Part shown: piece after piece, positions 9,796 through 18,920 of the stretch | Layout of the letters: every line of letters begins with the position of its first letter | How positions within the stretch are numbered: position 1 is the first letter of the stretch | NCBI RefSeq assembly: GCF_004752005.1 | Contig: NZ_CP038493.1 | Span: forward strand, 2,442,302 to 2,506,301 | Origin: Thalassotalea sp. HSM 43 | GTDB taxonomy: Bacteria; Pseudomonadota; Gammaproteobacteria; Enterobacterales; Alteromonadaceae | DNA length: 64,000 nt | Reading direction: 5' to 3' | Translations under genes and position numbers: made by a program | The notes under the pieces: generated by a model | Told to the model about the DNA's origin: nothing | What the model saw: the letters and a program-made list of their open reading frames with translations, nothing else | Databases searched by the model: none

Positions 9796-9818
9796 ATTGC
9801 CAAGGATATTTTGGCAAT
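9796..9818 (+). promoter_or_regulatory. Inverted repeat upstream of sspA, possible operator
   Basis: ATTGCCAA (9796-9803), 7 bp, TTGGCAAT (9811-9818), a perfect 8-bp dyad ending 27 bp before the sspA ATG. It overlaps a possible -35 TTGATT (9793-9798) and -10 AATATT (9816-9821). No T-tract follows, so it looks like a protein-binding site rather than a terminator. The binding factor is unknown. Confidence 0.35.
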
Positions 9819-9845
9819 ATTGGAAATGACACATTTGGAGGATAT

Positions 9846-10487
9846 ATGGCTGTAGCCGCCAACAAACGTTCTGTAATGACCTTGTTTTCTCTGGCCGATG
9901 ATATGTATTCACATCAAGCTCGTATCGTGCTTGCTGAGAAAGGCGTCGGTGTAGATATTCATTTGGTAGACCCAGATAATTTGCCTGAAGATTTAATTGA
10001 TTTAAATCCATATGGCACAGTTCCAACTCTTATTGATCGTGAGTTGGCATTGTACGAAGCGAAAATCATTATGGAATATCTGGATGAGCGTTTCCCACAT
10101 CCACCTTTGATGCCTGTTTACCCGGTATCTCGTGGACGTAGTCGTTTGATGATGCACCGCATTGAAAATGATTGGTATACGCTTGCCAGAGTCGTAATGT
10201 CAGGAGACGCTGATGCCGCTGAAAAAGCGCGTCAGGAGCTACGTGAGAGCCTGCTAAGTGTTGCCCCAATCCTAAACGAAGCACCGTACTTTATGAGTGA
10301 AGAGTTTAGTTTGGTTGATTGCTACTTGGCACCATTACTATGGCGTTTACCGGTATTAGGTATCGAGTTATCAGGCCAAGGCAGTCGCGAATTGAAAGCG
10401 TATATGTTGCGCTTATTTGATCGCGAATCATTCCAAGCCTCGTTAACTGAAATCGAACGCGAACTTCGCTTTGGTCGTCCAGCCTAA
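9846..10487 (+). CDS. sspA: Stringent starvation protein A
   Basis: SspA is a GST-fold protein that binds RNA polymerase and affects transcription in stationary phase and stress. I chose the ATG at 9846 because it follows TTTGGAGG with good spacing and gives 213 aa, against 212 in E. coli; an upstream GTG (9759) would add an unrelated leader. The thioredoxin-like N-terminal domain contains LFSLADDMYSHQARIVLAEKGV and NPYGTVPTLIDRELALYEAKIIMEYLDERFPHPPL, close to the family. A helical GST C-terminal domain follows. It forms an operon with sspB (20 bp gap). Confidence 0.97.
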   Translation: MAVAANKRSVMTLFSLADDMYSHQARIVLAEKGVGVDIHLVDPDNLPEDLIDLNPYGTVPTLIDRELALYEAKIIMEYLDERFPHPPLMPVYPVSRGRSRLMMHRIENDWYTLARVVMSGDADAAEKARQELRESLLSVAPILNEAPYFMSEEFSLVDCYLAPLLWRLPVLGIELSGQGSRELKAYMLRLFDRESFQASLTEIERELRFGRPA

Positions 10488-10506
10488 GCATCGCTGAGGA
10501 AGTACA

Positions 10507-10911
10507 ATGACCGTAGACATGACATCGAATAAACCGTACTTGATCCGGGCATTCTATGACTGGATTTTGGATAATGAACTGACGCCATATATTGTGGTTG
10601 ATACTAATTATCCTAACGTTGTTGTGCCAGAAAATCATATCGACAATGGTCAAATTGTGCTGAATATTACGCCCGCTTCAGTTGGTTCAATCAGTATGAG
10701 TGAAGAGGTGATTGAGTTTACTGCCAGGTTTGGTGGTAAGGTTGAACACCTTTACGTCCCTCATGAAGCGGTTGCCGCGATATATGCACGAGAAAACGGT
10801 GTTGGTAGTTCTTTTGTCGTCGATTACCCTGAACTAGGGGAAAGCGAGCCTGAAGAAGAGCCAAAACGACCTGAGAAAAAAGGTAAGCCAAGCTTATCTA
10901 TCGTCAAATAA
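10507..10911 (+). CDS. sspB: ClpXP protease specificity-enhancing factor SspB
   Basis: SspB tethers ssrA-tagged peptides and some other substrates to ClpX. The 134-aa product has the SspB core (KPYLIRAFYDWILDNELTPYIVV, and VNVVVPENHIDNGQIVLNI-like strands). An acidic, disordered linker (GESEPEEEPKRPEKKG) precedes the C-terminal KPSLSIVK, which corresponds to the ClpX-docking tail. It is somewhat shorter than E. coli SspB (165) because the linker is short. A Shine-Dalgarno GAGGAAG precedes the ATG. It is co-transcribed with sspA, and a terminator follows. Confidence 0.97.
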   Translation: MTVDMTSNKPYLIRAFYDWILDNELTPYIVVDTNYPNVVVPENHIDNGQIVLNITPASVGSISMSEEVIEFTARFGGKVEHLYVPHEAVAAIYARENGVGSSFVVDYPELGESEPEEEPKRPEKKGKPSLSIVK

Positions 10912-10940
10912 GTCGATAACACGGCATCAGTAAATTTATA

Positions 10941-10967
10941 AAAACCAGCATATTGCTGGTTTTTTTG
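10941..10967 (+). terminator. Intrinsic terminator of sspAB
   Basis: AAAACCAGCA (10941-10950), TAT, TGCTGGTTTT (10954-10963), extended by further T residues. Confidence 0.9.
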
Positions 10968-11005
10968 TTGTAGACTTAGAAAAAATAACGACGTTGGAAA
11001 TTGAT

Positions 11006-12604
11006 TTGAATTCAACCTCTTGGCACAGTCTTTTGGTCTTGGCATGTTGCACACTTGCAACATATTCTAGCTATGCCAGTGACGTTGAGACGACCGCAAG
11101 CACCTGCCAACCAATGACCGTCGAGTTTATCAATCAACCGATCTTTAGTGATGATATAGAACAACACTATTTCTTCCATGATTGGGCCAACAAATTACAC
11201 ATCAATACCACCGAATCAACACTGCGCCAAGAATCATATTGGTTTGTATCGCAATGTCAATTGACGGCTAAGCAATTAGCAGAGTGGGAACGAAAATTAC
11301 GCAAGCTCAGTTATATTGAGGAAGCGGATATCAAGGTAGATGATAAAGCCGCGAAGGTAACCGTTACCACACGAGATAATTGGTCCTTGTTACCAACCTT
11401 AGATTTTTCTCGTAAAGGTGGCAAAAATCGCTACGCGTTAGGGGTTAAAGAGCGCAATTTTCTCGGCCGTGGTATTGAGCTCGACCTGAAGACATTTGAA
11501 AACAGTCGCCGTTCAGGCTTTATCGTTAATGCCACTGTGCCTCATGTGTTGTTTGCCAACAGTGAGTTGGGGTTACGTTTTGCCGATAATGATGACGGCC
11601 AACAACAGGCCATTTCACTGGCTAAAAAGTTTGCCAGCAGTGCAGATAGCCACGCCTATAAACTGTTCTATAACGACAACGAACGTGTCGATACCTTGTT
11701 TCATAATGATAACGACGAGTATGAATACGGTCATGATATTCTTAATTATTTCACCTCTTACCAACATTTGTTGAGTGATAATCAACAGCGATTTTGGCGG
11801 ATGCAGTTTGGCTATGGGCTCGACCGTCATCGATTTGCCATAGAAGACGATAACACGGCACCTTTTTTACCTGCCGATCGTGAATTTTCTGCGCCATTTG
11901 TCGGCCTCGAGTTCCAACAAAAACAACATCAAAAGCTGAGCAATATCTATCAAGTCGGAAAAATTGAAGACATAAATTTTGGTTGGCATATACAAAGTCG
12001 GCTGGCGATATCAGATGGTCAGGGTGACAATACCAGAGACAGCAGCTGGCAACTCAGCGCAAGTAAGTTTTTTACCCTTGGTGCACAATGGTACTTGGCA
12101 TTTAACTCGGCCATTGATTATGACCAAAACCAGCAACAAGATAGAACACGAGCATTGGTCACTGGTGAGTTATTTTGGACGTTGGCCGATCGTTGGACCC
12201 TTTACCTTAAGAGCGCCAATCAATATAGCGACAACGAATACTTAGATCGCATTGTCACCCTTGGTGGGGATACCGGATTACGCGGCTACCCAGTGCAATA
12301 TCAGCATGGTGAAAACAGTCATTTATTTACCTTAGAAGGGCGTTATTATCCAAACCTAAATTGGTGGCGACTATTCAATGTCGCTGGTGTCGCATTTTAC
12401 GACCGCGGCAAAGCCACAGGCGACTCGATATTGGTTAACGATGAAGATGGCTGGCTCGACTCCGTCGGACTTGGCCTACGTTTATACAGCCCTCATGCGG
12501 CAGGAGAAAACAAAGTGATTCATGTTGACCTTGCCTACGCGTTAAGTGATAACTATGACGTCAAAGGGCTAGAAATTCGCCTGTTAGCAAGGCGACATTT
12601 TTAA
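11006..12604 (+). CDS. Omp85/BamA-TamA-type outer-membrane beta-barrel protein
   Basis: An outer-membrane protein with a POTRA-like N-terminal part and a 16-strand-type barrel. The segment ERKLRKLSYIEEADIKVDD followed by VTVTTRDNWSL looks like the end of a POTRA domain. ALGVKERNFLGRGIEL opens the barrel, and the near-C-terminal GGDTGLRGYPVQY resembles the Omp85 (L)RGY lid-lock motif. The chain ends in ...LLARRHF, a C-terminal aromatic as in barrel proteins. No ATG precedes the signal peptide: start choices are TTG at 10994 or 11006, and I favour 11006 (GGAAA five bases upstream; about 532 aa). It has only about one POTRA, so it is not BamA itself. The substrate is unknown. Confidence 0.75.
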   Translation: MNSTSWHSLLVLACCTLATYSSYASDVETTASTCQPMTVEFINQPIFSDDIEQHYFFHDWANKLHINTTESTLRQESYWFVSQCQLTAKQLAEWERKLRKLSYIEEADIKVDDKAAKVTVTTRDNWSLLPTLDFSRKGGKNRYALGVKERNFLGRGIELDLKTFENSRRSGFIVNATVPHVLFANSELGLRFADNDDGQQQAISLAKKFASSADSHAYKLFYNDNERVDTLFHNDNDEYEYGHDILNYFTSYQHLLSDNQQRFWRMQFGYGLDRHRFAIEDDNTAPFLPADREFSAPFVGLEFQQKQHQKLSNIYQVGKIEDINFGWHIQSRLAISDGQGDNTRDSSWQLSASKFFTLGAQWYLAFNSAIDYDQNQQQDRTRALVTGELFWTLADRWTLYLKSANQYSDNEYLDRIVTLGGDTGLRGYPVQYQHGENSHLFTLEGRYYPNLNWWRLFNVAGVAFYDRGKATGDSILVNDEDGWLDSVGLGLRLYSPHAAGENKVIHVDLAYALSDNYDVKGLEIRLLARRHF

Positions 12605-12660
12605 TCAGCACTGATCTTGGTAATGGAGCAAAGTCTCTCTAGCGTCTAGACTAGGGCATT

Positions 12661-13341
12661 ATGCAACCCAAACATCTGGCACTTATTGTTTTTATCGTTG
12701 GCTTTATCACCCCGAATCTGGTGTATGTGATCAGTGCGAGCAATGAGTGGGTGCCACAATGTATTCCTTACTTTGATGGCTGCACGTCAATCAGCCGCGC
12801 AGGCAGACGAGGTTATAGCCTATTTATTTTTCGCGCCTTTGAAATCGCGCATGCGGTACTGCTGATATTGTATTGGTATCTAGCCTATGTATGGCTGCAA
12901 AAACTCGGCTGTCAGTACAAGCGTTCGCTGCGGTGGATGCTAGTGTGTGGCATCATAGGCGCAATAAGCTTGGCGGTGTATGCCGACTTTTTAGGCACTG
13001 ACGGCCGTGTCTATCGTTATATGCGCCGGTACGGCATTATTCTCTACTTTGGCCTGTCACCGTTAGCGCAATTACTGATGATAAACGCCTTATTTAAGTT
13101 GCAAGACAAGGTCAATTTCAGCGCCATATTTAAACGCTGTTTACGGATTAAACTGGCGTTGTTGGTAACCATGTTATTGGTCGGTGTTGGCTCTGTTGTG
13201 ATGCAATATACAGGATACAGTAGCTTTGAGCGGGAAAATATTGTCGAATGGAATTTGGGCTTACTAATGATCTGCTTTTATGGGTTAAGCTGGCGAATGT
13301 GGCGCGACTTTAACGTTACATTTGATATTAAGGCGCAATAA
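12661..13341 (+). CDS. Multipass membrane protein, possibly Frag1/DRAM/Sfk1-like
   Basis: 226 residues with about six hydrophobic helices (around 5-25, 55-78, 92-112, 123-146, 161-182, 191-209). A short loop carries CIPYFDGCTSISRAGRRGY between helices 1 and 2. The polar loop after the first helix with a conserved-looking Cys/Ser/Gly pattern and the overall topology recall the Frag1/DRAM/Sfk1 membrane family, but I am not certain. The ATG directly follows an AT-poor spacer with no clear Shine-Dalgarno. It lies 56 bp after the Omp85-like gene on the same strand, so the two may be co-transcribed. Function unknown. Confidence 0.6.
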   Translation: MQPKHLALIVFIVGFITPNLVYVISASNEWVPQCIPYFDGCTSISRAGRRGYSLFIFRAFEIAHAVLLILYWYLAYVWLQKLGCQYKRSLRWMLVCGIIGAISLAVYADFLGTDGRVYRYMRRYGIILYFGLSPLAQLLMINALFKLQDKVNFSAIFKRCLRIKLALLVTMLLVGVGSVVMQYTGYSSFERENIVEWNLGLLMICFYGLSWRMWRDFNVTFDIKAQ

Positions 13342-13366
13342 TAAAGGCGCTTAAAGCGCCTTTATT
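13340..13366. terminator. Bidirectional terminator between membrane protein gene and dolP
   Basis: AATAAAGGCGCTT (13340-13352), A, AAGCGCCTTTATT (13354-13366). A 13-bp palindrome placed between convergent genes, overlapping the stop codon of the upstream gene. The T-tracts are short. Confidence 0.75.
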
Positions 13367-13393
13367 GCATCTAATGTTATACCTAAACGCAGA

Positions 13394-13957
13394 TTAGATG
13401 TTTTCAAAAGCTTTATAGACTCTTGCGACCCCATTAATGTTGCGAACAATTTCGACAGCAATGTTGGCTTCATTGGCATTGACCATACCCATCAAAAACA
13501 CTTCTGAATCTTCGGTGATAACTTTAATTGCTGTCCCGTCTAGTTTATCCGAGGCAAGTAATTCGGTTTTCACCTTAGTCGTAAGCCAAGTGTCATTGGT
13601 GCGAGTACCTATGGTCGTTGTATTGCCAATACGAATTTGATTATGCAATTTGCGAATACCCTGAATATCTTTAATGGTGGCAATCACCTTATTGCGGATA
13701 TTCTGGTTTGGTGCTTGACCAACAACAAGTACAGTACCGTTTAAGCTGGTGATTTGTACTCGGGTAACATCATCTAATTCACTGTTATCAGCAATTAGCG
13801 TATAAGCTTTTACTTCAATCGTTTGATCATCAACCTGAGCGCCGATAGTACGGCGGTCATTTACAGACGCGGCACCGGCACCTACGCCAGCAATAATGGC
13901 AGCAGCACAGCCCTGCAACATGGTTAGTGATAATAGCGCAATGGTTAACTTTTTCAT
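13394..13957 (-). CDS. dolP: BON-domain outer-membrane lipoprotein DolP (YraP)
   Basis: DolP is an outer-membrane lipoprotein that supports envelope integrity and BAM function. A lipoprotein signal peptide ends in LQGC (lipidated Cys17), with Ala after it rather than an inner-membrane retention Asp. Two BON domains follow, at about 45-115 (VQITSLNGTVLVVGQAPN) and 120-187 (VKTELLASDKLDGTAIKVITEDSEVFLMGMV). The length of 187 aa is close to E. coli's 191. It is the last gene of the lpoA-yraN-diaA-dolP series, the order known from E. coli. The label is well supported by domains and context. Confidence 0.93.
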   Translation of the reverse strand: MKKLTIALLSLTMLQGCAAAIIAGVGAGAASVNDRRTIGAQVDDQTIEVKAYTLIADNSELDDVTRVQITSLNGTVLVVGQAPNQNIRNKVIATIKDIQGIRKLHNQIRIGNTTTIGTRTNDTWLTTKVKTELLASDKLDGTAIKVITEDSEVFLMGMVNANEANIAVEIVRNINGVARVYKAFENI

Positions 13958-13987
13958 TTTTATTATCTTGCTTTAGGTTGTTATTGT

Positions 13988-14581
<594 letters not shown>

Positions 14582-14962
14582 TTATTCTCCATAGAAGGCA
14601 TTTTTGTGCCAGCAATATTCGGGTGTCCGCTCAGAGCCTGTGATGCTGACAACATCAAATCGGCATGCTGTATTATATTCACTAAGACCGCGTTTTTGCA
14701 GAAAAAGTTGTGCAGTTTTAATAATTTTTTGTTGCTTAGTGTGATTAACCATCTCAGCAGCACTGCCAAACTTACTATTTTTTCTATATTTTACTTCAAC
14801 AAATACCAAGCAATCCGCATCGTTCATGACCAAATCAATCTCGCCGAGCTTGCAAGTAAAGTTCTTGCTGACTAATTGCAATCCATGTTGTTGCAAGTAC
14901 TGACACGCCAATTGCTCATATTGCTGGCCTTGCTGACGTTTACTTAGCTTATTCCATAGCAA
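14582..14962 (-). CDS. yraN: UPF0102 protein YraN (predicted endonuclease fold)
   Basis: A member of the UPF0102/YraN family, predicted to have a restriction-endonuclease-like fold. The core reads GQQYEQLACQYLQQHGLQLVSKNF, then GEIDLVMNDADCLVFVEVKYRKNSKFGSAAEMV, with the GEIDLV...VEVKYR catalytic-type acidic and Lys residues present. At 126 aa it is of normal size. The start is a TTG at 14962 overlapping the end of lpoA by 14 bp, a coupling typical of this operon. Biological role unproven. Confidence 0.92.
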   Translation of the reverse strand: MLWNKLSKRQQGQQYEQLACQYLQQHGLQLVSKNFTCKLGEIDLVMNDADCLVFVEVKYRKNSKFGSAAEMVNHTKQQKIIKTAQLFLQKRGLSEYNTACRFDVVSITGSERTPEYCWHKNAFYGE

Positions 14963-16904
14963 GGGGAGATACCCTTGATGAACGGAATTTAGCCCAAGAT
15001 AAAGAACGACTTATTACTCGGCTTTGATTCATTTTTAGATCACCTGTCTCTCCATTGTGGACAATAGACGGGATTAATTCCATTGCTGATAATTTGTCGA
15101 GTAGCTGAATGCTGTCGATACCCATGGCATAAAAACGTTCCATCTGACTAGAACGGTTTGGCCATAGTTGCTGGGCCTCGCTGTATAATGCATCATTTTC
15201 TGGCATGCCAGGTAGTAACCATGGCGAATCCGTAAACACCAAACCACTTAAGTCACGACGCGTATTGCGGTTGGCGCGTTTGTCATGACTGCGAGAACTG
15301 GCAAACACCGGTATCGCTTCGGCAAACGGGCTGATATTAACGTCAATGTAAGGCTTCACTAAGCGTGCCTGATCGGTACTGGCAATAAGATAAATCATAT
15401 CGACATCACGGCGACTTCTGGCCTCAGATTTTACATTTTCCTTGATGCGATTTCGCATCAGATAAATTCGCTCGTCTGACAGACCCACATCCATACTGGA
15501 TTTAACCGCGTTTTGCATTTGTTTGCCTGGCGGGTAATAAACCACGGTAATTTCGGTACCTGTTTGCTGGAACCATTGATTGGCAAAGCTTTGCGCAATG
15601 CGTTTGCCAATCGCATTGTTTTGGCTTAACACCATGGCATTATTAAAGCCTTTCTTACTTAAGGTGAACGCCGCTTGCTCTGCTTCATCTTCGGGTAACA
15701 TAGACAGGGCAAATTGATTGTCTTGCAATTGCTGTTGGTCTGGTAAATTTAATAACAAGGTTTGCCAAGGGTAACTTAACCCTGTTTTTAAGGTGTTTTC
15801 AGTAACATCAGCACTTGGTTCTGGCGACATCGGGCTTGGGTTCAGGCTCGCTTCGCTGCTTATTGAACTGAAACTTGGTTGCGGTTTCTCATTACCTATC
15901 TGCAAGTAACTATCGACATGGCGTTTTAATAGCGGTCCAATAACCACATCAGGCGATTGCTGTTGCAGTTGCAAAATTAACGTCGCCATTGGTGCCGAGT
16001 TAGTATCAATGAAATTTAGCTCTCGCTGTCCATCGTAGGCGGCAATAATACCCGCTTGAATTGTACTTCCAACCGATTTTTCTCGCCCCGACAATGGCAA
16101 TAACACCGCAATGCTGGTTACTTTAGGTTGTTTATCCAATTCATTGGCAAGGCCTGAAAACTTGGTTAGCAGCTGGTTGGCTGGGTGTTCACTGTAACGA
16201 CTTTGCCATTGGCTTAATGCTTTATTAAGTTGTACGGCGTTGTCACCATTTTGCGCCAGTGCTGTATCGAATGCCAACCAACCGTTTAATCCTTCGACGG
16301 GTTGTTTTTTTAACGCAGATTTTTGCCAAGGCTGTAAAGAGGCAATTAATTCGTACAAGCCTTCAATGTCATTTATCTCTGAGCTTGGGTAATTTTGATA
16401 AAAGGTCAAATAGGCGCTGATCGCTTCAACGCTTAACCCTAATTGCTGGTGTACTTGTGCATTAAGGTACAGTTGTCTCTCAGTTGGCGCTGCGCTATCG
16501 ATTTCAGCTAATTGTTGTTTGGCGAGATCGAGCTCGCCCAACTCAAACAGCGCTTCTGCACTATTAAGCAAGTTGTAGTTTTGTTGCGACTGGGTTAGCG
16601 AAAGGCGGCTTAACTGATTTGACAGGTGCAAGCTTTTACCAAGCTGTTGTTGGTCGATGTATTTATCGGCAGCCTGTAATAAATAAACGATGGCTTTGTC
16701 GATTTCAGCAGTCTCAGCTTTACTAAGCAAATCGTCGGCGCTTAATTCGCTTTTCGGTTGCTCAATTTTAACCTCTGTTATAGGTTCGTTGACTTTAACG
16801 GGTGGTTTTTCTTGTTGCGGACTGGCACAAGCAAATAGCAAGGCACTGGACACAGCAGCAAGAAGTAGGTTGTTACGATGTTTTGCAGTTATTTTTATTG
16901 TCAC
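14949..16904 (-). CDS. lpoA: Outer-membrane lipoprotein LpoA, activator of PBP1a
   Basis: LpoA spans the periplasm from the outer membrane and activates the transpeptidase of PBP1a. The start is a GTG. A lipoprotein signal peptide ends in LLFAC (lipidated Cys26). A TPR-like helical N-terminal domain (about residues 50-250) is followed by a periplasmic-binding-protein-like domain starting at VTSIAVLLPLSGREKSVGSTIQAGIIAAYDG. That domain contains DVVIGPLLK and the C-terminal LSGLVFTDSPWLLPG. An inserted segment rich in Ser/Pro (about 345-370) is probably a flexible loop. The length of 651 aa agrees with E. coli (678). It is divergent from rsmI, the conserved arrangement. Confidence 0.95.
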   Translation of the reverse strand: MTIKITAKHRNNLLLAAVSSALLFACASPQQEKPPVKVNEPITEVKIEQPKSELSADDLLSKAETAEIDKAIVYLLQAADKYIDQQQLGKSLHLSNQLSRLSLTQSQQNYNLLNSAEALFELGELDLAKQQLAEIDSAAPTERQLYLNAQVHQQLGLSVEAISAYLTFYQNYPSSEINDIEGLYELIASLQPWQKSALKKQPVEGLNGWLAFDTALAQNGDNAVQLNKALSQWQSRYSEHPANQLLTKFSGLANELDKQPKVTSIAVLLPLSGREKSVGSTIQAGIIAAYDGQRELNFIDTNSAPMATLILQLQQQSPDVVIGPLLKRHVDSYLQIGNEKPQPSFSSISSEASLNPSPMSPEPSADVTENTLKTGLSYPWQTLLLNLPDQQQLQDNQFALSMLPEDEAEQAAFTLSKKGFNNAMVLSQNNAIGKRIAQSFANQWFQQTGTEITVVYYPPGKQMQNAVKSSMDVGLSDERIYLMRNRIKENVKSEARSRRDVDMIYLIASTDQARLVKPYIDVNISPFAEAIPVFASSRSHDKRANRNTRRDLSGLVFTDSPWLLPGMPENDALYSEAQQLWPNRSSQMERFYAMGIDSIQLLDKLSAMELIPSIVHNGETGDLKMNQSRVISRSLSWAKFRSSRVSPLAME

Positions 16905-17033
16905 TGGCTAGCCAATCCTATCAATAGTATATGCAACTATAAGACTATCTTTCTGGTTATGGGAGTATATTGGTATATAATAAACCGCTCACTGCTTTGC
17001 GAGCAACCATTTGTCTTCTCTGGAAATTTATCT

Positions 17034-17882
17034 ATGAATCAGTTTACGGTTAATTCAGGTACATTATATGTGGTTTCAACGCCAATAGGTAACCTGTTTG
17101 ATATCACTCAACGCGCGATTGACGTGCTTTCTCAAGTTGATGTTATCGCCTGTGAAGATACCCGTCATACCAATAAATTACTGACCGCGTTTAATATTAA
17201 AAATAAAACCATGTCGCTGCACGATCATAACGAACGTCAAAGACAAGAACAAATCGCCAACATGTTACAGCAAGGGCAAAGTATTGCTTTAGTGTCTGAT
17301 GCCGGCACACCGCTCATTTCTGATCCAGGTTTTCATATTGTTCGTCATCTTAGAAGGGAAAACCTTGCGGTAGTTCCCGTACCAGGTGCTTGTGCTGCCA
17401 TAGCGGCATTATCAGTGTCTGGGTTAGCGACCGATAGATTTTCTTTCGAAGGGTTTTTACCGTCTAAATCGACGGCGCGACAGAGTGTGCTAGCAAAACT
17501 TGCCGAAGAGTCGCGTACCATGGTGTTTTATGATGCGCCTCGTCGAGCGATAGATACGGTAGCGGATATCGTCAGCCAGCTCGGTGGCGCTCGTCAAATT
17601 GTCATCGCCCGAGAATTGACGAAAACCTTTGAAACCGTTCATGCAGACAGCGCTGAAAATATGCTAGCTTGGTTGCAACAAGATGCCAACCAATTAAAAG
17701 GTGAGATGGTATTAATCATCGAGGGTAAGCCACGTGATCCGGATGCCATACCACCTGAAGCCATTGCAACTTTAAAGTTACTGGTGGCGGAAATGAAACC
17801 AAAGAAGGCCTGCGCAATCGCCGCAGAAATTCACGGCGTTAAAAAGAATGCCTTGTATCAGTTTGCTTTAGATATGAAGTAA
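17034..17882 (+). CDS. rsmI: 16S rRNA (cytidine-1402 2'-O)-methyltransferase RsmI
   Basis: RsmI makes the 2'-O-methyl on C1402 of 16S rRNA in the decoding centre, using S-adenosylmethionine. I place the start at the ATG at 17034 (GGAAA upstream; MNQFTVNSGTLYVVSTPIGN), which gives 282 aa, near E. coli's 286; an upstream TTG/GTG extension is not supported. Family motifs are TPIGNLFDITQRA, CEDTRHTNKLL, LVSDAGTPLISDPG and VPVPGACAAIAALSVSG. The 3' end overlaps the convergent GST gene by 25 bp with no terminator between them. Confidence 0.97.
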   Translation: MNQFTVNSGTLYVVSTPIGNLFDITQRAIDVLSQVDVIACEDTRHTNKLLTAFNIKNKTMSLHDHNERQRQEQIANMLQQGQSIALVSDAGTPLISDPGFHIVRHLRRENLAVVPVPGACAAIAALSVSGLATDRFSFEGFLPSKSTARQSVLAKLAEESRTMVFYDAPRRAIDTVADIVSQLGGARQIVIARELTKTFETVHADSAENMLAWLQQDANQLKGEMVLIIEGKPRDPDAIPPEAIATLKLLVAEMKPKKACAIAAEIHGVKKNALYQFALDMK

Positions 17883-18508
17883 TCGGCTTCGCTGGCGCCG
17901 ACATTGACACTGTCCATAAACGCCGGTCTTTGCTGTAAACGTTGCCAATAAGATTTAGTTTGTGGCTTATAGTGTTGGTCTAAGCCAAGCAGTTGCCCTA
18001 AATACAAACTGTAACCAACGGCTATATCGGCGATGGTAAAACGTTCATCAACTAAGTAGGTTTTATCGACCAGGTGCTCATTCAGGCGCTTTAACCTTGC
18101 TAAAAACCAAACGGTATAATCTTCGACGACTTGCGGTTGTTGACGTTCTTGGCTTTCAAATTGACCATACCGCAGTAACAGAGTCAGTGGAAAGGTTAAG
18201 GTGGCATCGCTTTGAAATAGCCAATTGAGATAATCACCATAATCGGCGTGTTGGCAACTGATGGTTAAATGTTCTTGGCCATATTTATTGGCCAAATAGA
18301 CCAAAATTGCACAAGACTCGGTCATATTGATGGTATCGTCGCGAAGGTAAGGGACAGTGCCTAGGTTGTTAATTTCAATAAATTCCGGATGACGAAAGCG
18401 CGGTGGGAAAGCCAGGTTGTGTAAGGTGAAGGGGATTTGCATCTCTTCCAATGCCCAAAGCACTCGTAAAGAGCGAGAGTTGTGGCAATGCCAAAGTTCT
18501 ATACTCAT
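17858..18508 (-). CDS. Glutathione S-transferase family protein
   Basis: A soluble GST-fold protein: N-terminal thioredoxin domain (ELWHCHNSRSLRVLWALEEMQIPF, then NLGTVPYLRDDTINMTESCAILVYLANKYG) and an all-helical C-terminal domain with FTIADIAVGYSLYL (the N-capping box region). The cis-Pro of TVPYL and the ES of MTESCAI, which contact glutathione, are present. I start at the ATG at 18508 (216 aa); an in-frame TTG four codons upstream is less likely. The substrate cannot be deduced. Its 3' end overlaps rsmI's 3' end. Confidence 0.9.
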   Translation of the reverse strand: MSIELWHCHNSRSLRVLWALEEMQIPFTLHNLAFPPRFRHPEFIEINNLGTVPYLRDDTINMTESCAILVYLANKYGQEHLTISCQHADYGDYLNWLFQSDATLTFPLTLLLRYGQFESQERQQPQVVEDYTVWFLARLKRLNEHLVDKTYLVDERFTIADIAVGYSLYLGQLLGLDQHYKPQTKSYWQRLQQRPAFMDSVNVGASEADYFISKAN

Positions 18509-18561
18509 AAATTTCGCCAAATCAATATATTATCTAAATATTAATATAGAACAGTTCGTTG

Positions 18562-18816
18562 TTAGTCGGCGCAAATAAGGTTTATTTTTTTCATAAATTG
18601 CTTAAGTGAATCGCTGGTGCTGTATTCGATGTCATATTTACCGTGAAACATTAATGTCATGGTGACATCGTTATATCCTAAAAAGCAGGTATAACCGTCA
18701 TAGTCTTGCCAAGCACTCACCCCTTGAAACTGATAACCCGTATCCGTTTTTTCGCCCAACCGGGTGATGCGTTCAAATGCAGTCAATGCCAGCTTGTTAT
18801 CAATTAGGTTTTCCAT
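18562..18816 (-). CDS. Small DUF3081-type protein
   Basis: 84 residues with no signal peptide or membrane helix, read as a small cytoplasmic protein. The pattern of an N-terminal helix (LTAFERITRLGEK), then YQFQGVSAWQDYDGYTCFLGYNDVTMTLMFHGKYDIEY and a C-terminal helix, agrees with my memory of the DUF3081 family of Vibrio/Alteromonas-type bacteria. The ATG at 18816 follows an excellent purine-rich Shine-Dalgarno (GAGGGAGAAAG). Function unknown. It precedes the GST gene with a 53-bp gap and may share its transcript. Confidence 0.7.
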   Translation of the reverse strand: MENLIDNKLALTAFERITRLGEKTDTGYQFQGVSAWQDYDGYTCFLGYNDVTMTLMFHGKYDIEYSTSDSLKQFMKKINLICAD

Positions 18817-18920
18817 CTTTCTCCCTCTATTGCGTTACGCAATTTATTGCGCTGTATTATCTATCACAATAGCAATTTTATACGCTATTAAGTTGCTCTA
18901 TAACTTAGCAGAAAAATTGT

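Noticed and set aside
9759-9845. N-terminal extension of SspA from a GTG
   Set aside because: The extension covers the promoter-like region and dyad, and the ATG at 9846 has a GGAGG site and the standard SspA start.
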